The notes under the pieces were generated by a model. The model did not search any database and was not told the DNA's origin. It saw only the letters and a program-made list of their open reading frames with translations. From contig JBAJFG010000059.1 in assembly GCA_037903475.1 (NCBI GenBank), forward strand, positions 1-64,000: a stretch of 64,000 bases of DNA, read 5' to 3'. This DNA is from Ancylostoma caninum (lineage: Eukaryota; Nematoda; Chromadorea; Rhabditida; Ancylostomatidae). Of the stretch, positions 55,515 through 64,000 are shown one piece after another (the stretch's first letter is position 1; each line of letters starts with the position of its first letter). The position numbers and the translations under genes were made by a program.

Positions 55515-58278
55515 AACGCGCGATCCATTGTGAACAAGTTACCAGACCTTTACTTTATCCTTGCACAAAAACCATTTGGTGTATTCATCACAGAAAGTTG
55601 GTGCAAGCCAAACTCTGTTCAAGATGCACTGTTAAGTTATAACTCAACATACGATGTATACCGATGTGACCGCGAAGGTAAAAGGCCAGGCGGAGGAGTG
55701 TTGGCTCTCATTCACAAAGACGTTATCCGCAACCATATAGCAGAGAAGAACTTCTCAGAATTTTGTCACGTAGTTGTCATAGAAATTGAATTAAATAATC
55801 AGGAAGTCACAGTAGCCCTTATATACAGAAGCCCCTCTTGTTCTCCGCAATCCTTTCAGAATTTAATAGCCTTTCTCAATGAACTTTATCTGAACCTATC
55901 AGGTCATTTCATTATCATGGGTGATCTCAATTTTCCGTTGATTGATTGGAGTAGCATGAGTCATCGTGGTAAGATATCCTCCCAGTCATCCGTACAACTT
56001 ATCGATTTTGTCAGATCCTGCAATCTCACTCAGATCATAGACCAACCAACCCATGGTAGCAATATTTTGGATGTTATATTGATTTCCCATCCCTCACTCA
56101 TCAAAAATCACGAATTGCACCCTCCGTTCAGCACGTCTGACCATCGATCAATCTCGTTTGAAACTTGTGACGTTTCCACGCTACTAAACGCAACAAAACG
56201 AACATACAGAGACTTCTCAAACGCAGATTACGACAAAATAGTTCGTGCTCTTACTCAACTAGATTGGATTAGTATTTGCAACAATTCTAAAGATGCTGAC
56301 GAATGCTATACTAAATTTGTTGATATTTGCCAACAGCTGATATCTAAACATGTGCCGTTGCGACAATTCTCACACTACAACGATGAGTTCCCAAAGTACA
56401 TAAGGATACTGAATGCAAAAGTCAATTTCTTCCACTCTAGAGCTAACATACTGGGTAACAGAAGTACACCTTCTATTCCCGCAAGCTAAAACGCGCTCTT
56501 GCCCACTTTTACTTGATGAAGGAGAAGAAAATTGCCTCCAATCCAAACAGAAAACGCTATTACAGGTACTGCTGTGATAAGCTCAAGTCAAAATTTTCTA
56601 TCCCAGCCCTCAAATCTGCTGACGGAGTTGTAATTCGGGAGGACTCCAAGAAGACAAGTCTCTTTGCTCGTTATTTTCAGTCAGTGTACAAGCAACCCTG
56701 TGAGTCAGATGTGTCGCTGCAACCAGTAACTAACTCCACTTTAGATTGGATTGAAATAACTAATGACGAGGTTTATCGAACTCTTCGCAAGCTCCCAAAT
56801 AGAACTTCGACATCACCAGACGACGTTCCCTACATTTTTCTAAGAAACGCAGCGCTTGGATTAACGACACCTCTCACCATACTTTTCAACAGATTTTTGC
56901 TGCACGGCGAAGTCCCGAAAGCATGGAAAATAGGTCTTGTTGAGCCCATATACAAAAAAGGAGCCCGCACCAACGTGGCCAACTATAGACCAATATGCCT
57001 AACCTGTTCGACTAGTAAGGTAATGGAGCGTAAACTTTGCCGCGGGATTAATAGGTACCTTTCCAACAATAGTCTCTTGTCAGAAGCACAGCATGGTTTT
57101 ATAAGTAGGAGGCCAACCATGTCTGCCTTGATTTCATCCGTACCGCTATGGCATAGAGAAGTAGATAAAGTGAACTGTGTATCTGTTTGCTACGTTGATT
57201 ATAGAAAAGCCTTTGACTCCATTTCAATCCCACTTCTTCTGAAAAAGCTCTCGGCCTATGGTATCATGGGTTGCTTACTACGATTTTTGAAGTCTTTCCT
57301 CACCGATAGAAAGCAATCGGTAATAATTAACAGTGTAAGATCTGCGTTATATCCTACCACCAGCGGAGTGCCACAGGGCACTTGCCTTGGTCCACTCATG
57401 TTCCTTATTTTCACGAATGACCTCAAATGGTCATTAACTCCTGGAACCTTCTGTTGTATGTATGCAGATGATTCGAAAATTTCCACAATTAACGACCATA
57501 CTAAACTACAATCAGCCCTGGATGTACTAGATAACAGGTCCAAAAAATGGGAACTCGATATTTCTACAGAGAAGACCGCTGTATTGTGCTTTGGAAAAAA
57601 TCACCCTGATGTAATATTCACCTTAAATGGAGCACAACTTACGCAGCTGCACTCAATTAGAGATCTCGGCATCACATACTCCGACAAATTCGACTTTGAG
57701 AGTTACATAGATGACATCACTGCTAAAGCATCGGCAAGAGCAAACTATTATATATCCTCCGTGCATTCAGGACGCGCGACCCTATCCTACTATTTAAGCT
57801 CTTTGTATGTTATGTTAGACCTCTTTTGCAACACTGCTCTCCTCTATGGTCTCCTTGGAAGCAGTCTGTCGTAGATAAGGTAGAGAACGTTCAAAAAGGC
57901 TTCACATATAGATGTTTAATTCGGAAAGGAATAATAAATCTTTCTCATGAGGATCGGTTAAAAATGCTGGGCGCAAAATCCCTTGCTTTTCGGAGAAAAA
58001 TTGCAGACTATGCCCTGATGTATAAGTTTACGACAGGTGAAATAGATCTAAAGCTTTCTGATCTTTTTGAAATGCGATGCAGAGATAAGGAAACACGAGG
58101 ACACGCTTACAGTGTGCGCGCAGAAAAACCAAACTCTCATTCGTATGAGCGCTCATTTTTAGCCAGAGTCACTTCCCTTTGGAATAGTTTGGATACAAAA
58201 TTCTTTAGGTGGAGGCGTTCTTTGACATTTCAGAATCACTTAATCAAGTTCATTGAAGAAACTGAGTCGAGCCAATGA
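55515..58278 (+). pseudogene. LINE ORF2: endonuclease and reverse transcriptase
   Basis: The endonuclease begins FNARSIVNKLPDLYF at about 55515 and shows TESWCKP, IYRSPS, IMGDLNFPLIDW and TSDHRSISFE (catalytic Glu, Asp/Asn and SDH) up to about 56480. After a frameshift at about 56465 the RT follows: YKKGARTNVANYRPICLT, HGFISRRPTMSAL, VDYRKAFDSIS, GVPQGTCLGPLMF and MYADDSKI (YADD active site). A second frameshift at about 57830-57870 leads to the C-terminal domain (LARVTSLWNSLD) ending at 58278. It nicks target DNA and copies element RNA onto it. Two frameshifts only; motifs are otherwise intact. Confidence 0.88.
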
Positions 58279-58970
58279 GCCAGTATACGCTTCCGGACGA
58301 TGGACACCTTCGCACCCTCATGTACTATAAATTCTTTTTTTTTCTGCTGTGTTTTTCTTCTTTCCTTTCTCGTTCATTCACTTCTCTCCACTATCTCAAT
58401 CAACTTTTCCCACTTCGATTGTTTGTTTCTTCCTCCCCTTTTGATCCCATAGCAGAGATTATTAATGGTACTCGTTTGTCTGACAGTTATACTCATCCAT
58501 CTGTTACTTCTACAGTGGAGCGTATTATCTCCTTATTTCTCCTCCAGGGGCTTTGGTCAGCTAGCTTTTGCCAGTGGGCTCGCTGACCCCCAATAAAGTG
58601 AGTTGGTTGTGCTATGGTACGCTTCCATTGTTGAGCAACAGCGGACTTCCTACAGAGCCAACATCTATGTCTTGTATTGTCTTCTCATTGATACGCAAGT
58701 ACTCACAGCTATTGGCCATAAATAAATAAATAAATAAATATATACAGAACTTTTCCCGATACAGAATCGACTGATAGACTAATGCTTCTGGTTACAGTAC
58801 TCATTATTCTTTTCACTCAAATTGACAGTTTTCTAATGAACAACAGCTTCACACTTTGTGTCAACAACCAAGCTCTTCTCTAGATACAAGGAGATATTTT
58901 ATTCAATAACTTCACTTCCACTTTATTTTTACTATCTACCCTTGTCTAGTTTCTGCACAACAATGTCCCT

Positions 58971-59237
58971 TCAAACTTTCGCTTCCAAGTTCAAATAGGA
59001 CCGAAGCAATATTCTTCTACTTCTAGGTCTCGCAAGAGCGTGCGCTTTGAGGGTGTCCACAGCACGTGCAAACACCTGCAAAAGTAAAAAATTAGGTAAT
59101 ACATCATTCTGAGAATGAGGGTGCAAGTTCTTCCGTTCGTCAGATTCGTCAAATGCAGATATACCATCAGCAAAACTGGAACTGATATAGAAAGGATTCC
59201 CAACAAGATCTATTCTCCAAGATTTATTCAGGACCAA
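58971..59237 (-). CDS. Possible terminal exon(s), unrecognised
   Basis: Minus strand: CTTTTGCAG followed by VFARAVDTLKAHALARPRSR and a stop at 58971 looks like a last exon. An upstream segment (IDLVGNPFYISSSFADG then GTATAT) could be the preceding exon. No family recognised; may be chance. Confidence 0.2.
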   Translation of the reverse strand: MVLNKSWRIDLVGNPFYISSSFADGISAFDESDERKNLHPHSQNDVLPNFLLLQVFARAVDTLKAHALARPRSRRILLRSYLNLEAKV

Positions 59238-60030
59238 TCAAAAACATGTACGCAAACTGTGGAAAGCTTTGATTCTGGACAAATCAACTGGAGTTCGTGG
59301 ATGCCTTGATGGTAACGAAAAACCATGAAAACTACAGTCTCGTCCATCTTCCTGGCAACTTATTCGTTGAACTTGTGGTCATCTACAAAAACGTCATTCG
59401 TCGTAGCAACATACTTTTTGAACAATGAGATGAACTTACCAATGTTTCTCTTTCCCAACTTAATGCGGTGGTTCAGCTTAGTCTCCGGTAGTTCAGCCGT
59501 TTAGTTCATTCCGAACCAGAGTTTGTGGTAACAGCCGGTATTATCTCCGGCACACATAAGACTTGAAGTGATCAGAAATATGTGCTTGATGGGTGTTGTT
59601 GATTCTTTTTTTCATTTGGACGATTCGACGTCCAACAGTGAACGTAGTAGGAACTCATGCCAGCGTTACTGTCTGACGCCGAACTTCCACTCTTTCTCAA
59701 TGCTCGCTTCGCTCGCATTTCTCTACCTCGCATTCACCGTAACAAAGTCATACTCGTTATAAATTTTTGCAATATTTGTTTGCTAACTCATTTGACCATT
59801 TATATTTTTTGTCTATACGATCTGCATCACCATTATTGTAGCAACCAAAATGCTCCAATATATTATACCAGTGCAACAATCGAATTGGTTCAATCAATGT
59901 ACTTTATTCATCATTCTAACATTTTAGCATTTTATTGTTAATCCTTCTAGACAACTTAAGGTGAAAAATCTATGTGAATACCCACTCAGAAGGTGAAAAA
60001 TCTATGTGAATACCCACTCAGACAAACTGC

Positions 60031-60231
60031 CGGAAATTCCGCAGCAGAACATGGGCCTTCCGGAAATTCCGCAGCAGAATAAAACGGATTTCGGAAAAAC
60101 AGCAGCAGGAAGAGATCCGCAGTGAGAGAGACGCAGAGCAAAAAAGCGCTCCGGAATTTCCGCAGCAGAAACGCAGGAAAACCGCAGAAGAAAAGAGCTG
60201 CCTGAACTCCGGAAATTCCGCAGCAGGACAC
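60031..60231. repeat. Cluster of CGGAAATTCCGCAGCAGAA motifs
   Basis: The 19-mer or a near copy occurs about four times (60031, 60060, 60151, 60211), with partial copies between. The GGAAATTCC core is palindromic. A second cluster lies at 62043-62200. Confidence 0.75.
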
Positions 60232-61390
60232 TTCATCTAACGACGTGGGACACTGACTTATTGGCGTTGCTCCGGCTTTTCGTCAGTACCTTCCCCAATC
60301 ATCGTTTTTGCTGTTCATCTGTCACGTTTCTTGGCAAATTCAAATTTCTCATATCCCACAGTTTTTATGTGCAGGCTACAACGCCCACTAATCGGATTTT
60401 GAACTCAGCGACTTGTGCGCGTAGTACCTGGATTGTGACCGTTTAAATTGATCGCTCCTCAACTGATTTCGGCTTGGATGAGTGCTCTTCAGTAGCATTT
60501 ATGGTTATTCAATGTTTTTGTTTTTCTTGTGGCTCGTTGCAGATTTTGATCTCATTAGTCCACTGAACTCAAACAGCAGAGAGGTGGACGTGTTATCTGT
60601 ATACCAGTCTGGCCGTCCCGGCTAACGCCGGACTTCCAGACTTCTACTGATGCTCGCTTCGCTCGCATACTCCGCATACTATGCAGAAAAAAAAGTGGAC
60701 AGATTTAGTAGATCCTGTATCCTCCCGAGTGAGTTCATCGACTTTAGGAAAGCTCTCGATCGCGTGAGCGGTAGCCTTCCTTCACGTGGGAGAAGTAATT
60801 TCTTTTGATTGGCCCTAGCGGCCGTTGTTAATTGGACGTAGACGATTCAGTGGAAATGCTCTCTTGAAATAATCTATCTTTAGCCGGTTGTTGTGGTAAT
60901 TTAAGTGATAAGGGTCTGCCCATGTATAAAAACAGAGTGAAGGGTGGGGTTGATTCAGATACAAATGGATTGGAATGAGGAAGGGAATACGGATTGGAAT
61001 AATGTGCACCAAGGTCACATAGGTACAGTCTACTAGCTCACAGAGGGCGCCCGATCCGACTTTGTCCGCAACTACGACTTCACCATTTTTAGGCTAACCG
61101 ATCTATTTTTTGCACTTTTTTGATATCCATATGGTGTGGTTCCTTCCATTCTTATGTTTCCCACTGCCATCCGCTGAAATATCCTTCCAGACGCATTCAG
61201 CAGGCAAAGTCGTAATTGCAGACAATGTCAGATCAGGCGCCATCTGTGAGCTAATGGACCATAGAAGGAATAGCCGGAACGGGTGCCAGGGCACCCTTCA
61301 TGCAGAAATTTACCCAGGCCGTGCTTCTTTCCTGGACGCGGGTGTCCCTACCACAACGCTGGACCGCCATGCGTTTTCCCACCATTGGAC

Positions 61391-61640
61391 GCCGGCGCAC
61401 CCTTATCACAGCAGTAGATCCGTCGCCTCCACTTTAGGCGCCGGCGCATCCTTATCACAGAGGTGGACCCACCTCCCCCCTTCTGGGCGCCGGCGCACCC
61501 TTATCACAGCTGTCGACCCGTATCCCCCACTTTTGGGCGCCGGCGAGGCCTCATCACAGTGTTCGACCCGTCCCTCCTCTTTTGGGCGCCGGCGGGGCCT
61601 TATCACAGGGTGGACCCGTCCTCCCACTTTTGGCCGCCGG
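61391..61640 (+). repeat. 49-bp GC-rich minisatellite, about six units
   Basis: GCCGGCG recurs at 61391, 61440, 61489, 61539, 61588 and 61636. Each is followed by CACCCTTATCACAG or a variant, then GACCCGTC and CCACTTTTGGGC. The unit is not a multiple of three, so frames through it are not coding. Confidence 0.88.
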
Positions 61641-61879
61641 CGCAGCTCTTCTGTACTGACTTCATTGACGGACCCGTTGCACATTGTCCAACCTTCTCCT
61701 CGATCTCATCCCTACACCACTCAACCATACCACACCCATTCCTGGGCTTTTATATGACCTCACAATCACGATCACTGACCAATTGTAGAATTTCGTAACG
61801 GTCTGACACACATACATACAGACAGACATGAAAACAGACTAAGCCCGTTATTATAAGTCATGATTAAAGTGAAATATGA

Positions 61880-62030
<151 letters not shown>

Positions 62031-62042
62031 TGACCGACCATC

Positions 62043-62200
62043 GTTTCGGAAATTCCACGGCAAAATACTCTTGTTCGGAATTTCCGCAGCAGAATGCCGG
62101 AATTTCCGCAGGTGGATACCGGAAATTCCGCAGCAGAACAGCAGAAAAACCGACTGGTTACCTGCGGAAATTCCGGTTTTCTGCTGCGGAATTTCCGGCC
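62043..62200. repeat. Second cluster of CGGAAATTCCGCAGCAGAA motifs
   Basis: Copies at about 62046, 62074, 62099 and 62121, and an inverted pair at 62161-62200 (CTGCGGAAATTCCG and CTGCGGAATTTCCGG). It directly follows the (GT)n tract. Confidence 0.75.
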
Positions 62201-62810
62201 CAGTGTCTGAGCATTGCATCATTGTTGCCGGGGAATGATGGTAAGTGAAAAAGATTGGGTTTTTCCTTCAAACAAAAAATTCAATGTCATTCCTTTGCCA
62301 TATCTTTGACCACTTCAAGCTCTATGAGTGTATGTGTATAGTAGTTGCTACCGCAAACTTTGGTTCGGAGTTGAAATTTTCTTGAAAGTGGAGCAGAGAG
62401 AAAAATTTCCCTGAAAAGCCACTCACAAGCAAGACAATATTCATGGAGATTCCTCATTCGCGAAATTCTAACTAAAAATTAAACCATCTCATATTTTCTG
62501 CTTCAGGTAGGTTTAACAGCAGTGCCACATCTTCCAGTACATTACAAGTGAAACAATAAGCATTCTACAGTTGTTTCTTCCCAATATCCAGAACATCCAG
62601 TTCCTAAAAGGCGCATTCTAAAAGTAATAACACAAATTTCAATAAAAACGCTATTGTTTGAGGGTTACAAGACTACGATTATTCTTCGCATCCTTCTATT
62701 ACTCACAGCATATATAGTGGATGGCTTTTTCTCCGTTAATCCTGACTGGATTGAAGTAAGAATGTAAATGTGGAATGTGTGAACTCAGCATGTAAAGCGA
62801 CTTCACATCA

Positions 62811-62811
<1 letters not shown>

Positions 62812-62855
<44 letters not shown>
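62812..62855. repeat. (TA)n microsatellite
   Basis: Uninterrupted TA run ending at the Helitron-type terminus. It is a natural AT target site. Confidence 0.95.
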
Positions 62856-62856
<1 letters not shown>

Positions 62857-63182
62857 TAGACGGCATACCCGGCTTCGCTCGGGTGTTTTACAACCCCGGC
62901 TCCCTCACATTGATGAGAACAATTGCCATTGCTGATAAAATCATTGCAAATACCCATAATTTTTGTGGTGAACACATTAGCGATGCTCAGGTACATGGCA
63001 TTCCCCTCCGAGTAAACATCGCGTTGGAGACGCGAGCTGATCCATTCCATAGATCAAAATCTCAATCGAAAGGCTAAGTGCGAATGGTTTTTAGCGGTTC
63101 GGACGTCGCCTTTCAACTGAGAATTTGATCTGTGGAATGGATCAGCGCGCGCGTGTCTCCAACGCGATGTTTACTTCGGAGT
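62856..63182 (-). mobile_element. Helitron-type 3' end with subterminal inverted repeat
   Basis: On the minus strand the end reads CCCGAGCGAAGCCGGG hairpin, TATGCCGT, CTAG (62856-62859), then T of the TA run. This is the Helitron pattern of hairpin, about 10 nt, CTRR, and insertion between A and T. Inside, 63006-63073 and 63109-63181 form arms of about 70 bp (GTAAACATCGCGTTGGAGAC in both) with few mismatches. The element presumably continues right into the satellite. No Rep or helicase here. Confidence 0.75.
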
Positions 63183-63229
63183 GAAAGCCCTGTAACCCTT
63201 CCCCTCAATTAATCCCGTAAGCGAAACGT

Positions 63230-64000
63230 CAGTGTCAGTAAAGTTATGATAAATTCCTGGAAAACAGTTGCCATATTCGTGCTTAGATGTTTAACGTGTT
63301 CGATTGATCCAGTAAGCACATTTTGCCAATTTTCAGAAGCAGGAAAAGAACAGAAGACATTGGTGAACCGATATATTCGTGCAAAACAATTGCCGTATCT
63401 GTGTTCAGCGTATTGAAAAATCCCAGTAGACACGTCTCAACCGATCCATGGGCGAAAACAGCGAAAAATCAGTAAAACTGATAGATCGATATTTTGTGCA
63501 AAACGGTTATAATCAATTTGTGTTCAGCGTACTGGAAAACCGCAGTACACATGTCCTTGCCTGTCCCCAAACGAAAAGGGAAAAGGTCGATGAAATCGAT
63601 AAATCGGTAATTAGTGCGGAATGTTTGTTGTATTCGTGTTCAGCGTATTGACGAACTCCAGTAGACATCTCTCTACCGCCCCATGGGCAAGAGTGGCGGA
63701 AAATCAATAAAATCGATAAATCGATACTTTCGTGCGAAGTGGTTGCCATATTCGTGTTCAGCGTACTGAGATACCTCAGTGTACGTGTTCCTAGCAACCC
63801 CTGAGCAAAAAAGCGAAAAGTCACTAAAATCGATAAATCGATGTTTTCGTGTGAATCGGTTGCCATGTTCGTGTTCAGCGCATTAAGGAACCCGAGTAGG
63901 CATATCCTCATCGACTCCTGGGGGAAAATAGCGAAAAATCGATAAAATCGATAAATCGATAGTCTCGTGCAAATTGGTTGCCATATTCGTGCTCAGCGTA
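63230..64000 (+). repeat. 117-bp satellite, about seven units, runs off the window
   Basis: TTCGTGTTCAGCGTA-like anchors occur at about 63278, 63399, 63518, 63635, 63751, 63868 and 63985. Each unit carries CCCAGTAGACA, CCCC-TGGGC and AAATCGATAAATCGAT. Same family as 36130-36560. Confidence 0.9.

Larger units (their letters stand above)
54526..58745 (+). mobile_element. CR1-like LINE retrotransposon, near full length
   Basis: Order: a 5' leader with a short GC repeat (CATTCCCGCCTCGGACCA twice), ORF1, APE-type endonuclease, reverse transcriptase, C-terminal domain, about 460 bp of 3'UTR and an (AAAT)n tail at about 58720-58745 instead of poly-A. A tail of short tandem repeats and the EN/RT motifs fit the CR1/Jockey side of LINEs. 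It abuts the broken C48 domain on its left. Three frameshifts mean it is inactive as read. Confidence 0.9.

Noticed and set aside
59986..60236. Phe/Ser/Cys-rich minus-strand frames that look like membrane segments
   Set aside because: They arise from the repeated CGGAAATTCCGCAGCAGAA motif; no start context or splice structure.
61110..61757. 215-codon plus-strand frame through 61391-61640
   Set aside because: Most of it is the 49-bp minisatellite, whose unit length is not a multiple of three; no domain is visible.

Overview
The window looks like animal nuclear DNA, most likely from a nematode of the strongylid/hookworm type. That placement is an inference. It rests on small exons split by 50-70 nt introns ending in TTTCAG-like acceptors, many mariner/Tc1 relatives with TA target duplications, and a cysteine-rich secreted class-3 lipase gene of the kind expanded in nematodes. 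There are no rRNA genes, no convincing tRNAs, no CRISPR arrays and no prokaryotic operons. Most of the sequence is transposon-derived.

Layout, left to right. 1-5.4 kb: a near-intact mariner (one internal stop) between two direct copies of another repeat, a perfect 25-bp hairpin, and a possible minus-strand small secreted-protein gene whose putative first intron holds a 1.27-kb TIR element. 5.6-13.2 kb: MITEs, a deleted mariner, little else. 13.2-25.9 kb: two more mariner wrecks and a cluster of elements ending in CTCAGACATTCGAGCAGC. Two of these lie head-to-tail. The first (18.3-21.4 kb) has lost its gene and was hit by a Tc1-like element with very long TIRs. The second (21.6-25.4 kb) carries a minus-strand gene that I can assemble from 13 exons into an uninterrupted reading frame of 584 codons. 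Its N-terminal half resembles animal tnp2/EnSpm-type transposases; its C-terminal half does not resemble any transposase I know.

26.6-43.2 kb: a plus-strand class-3 lipase gene spread over about 15.4 kb. Its introns are full of insertions: two TTAA-flanked elements (one just upstream of the gene), a hAT with an intact 8-bp duplication, a Mutator-like MITE with a perfect 9-bp duplication, several minisatellites and a Helitron-type 3' end. Ser, Asp and His of the triad are all present. One exon was not found, and one exon carries a 29-bp tandem duplication of its 3' splice site.

44.7-58.7 kb: a MITE, a 1.58-kb element with 101-bp TIRs, and then a decayed minus-strand Helitron (Rep HUH plus PIF1 helicase). 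Upstream and in frame with it are two tandem C48 (Ulp1-type) cysteine-peptidase domains, the first split by a MITE. A CR1-like LINE with ORF1, endonuclease and reverse transcriptase abuts the far side. 58.7-64 kb: minisatellites, a 146-bp (TG)n tract, a second Helitron-type 3' end inserted in (TA)n, a 70-bp-arm inverted repeat, and a 117-bp satellite running off the window. The same satellite also occurs near the Helitron-type end at 35-36.5 kb.

The only host gene I am confident of is the lipase. The most interesting objects are the C48-C48-Rep-helicase Helitron and the intact 13-exon gene inside the CTCAGAC element. Family names come from motif recognition only; no database search was possible.
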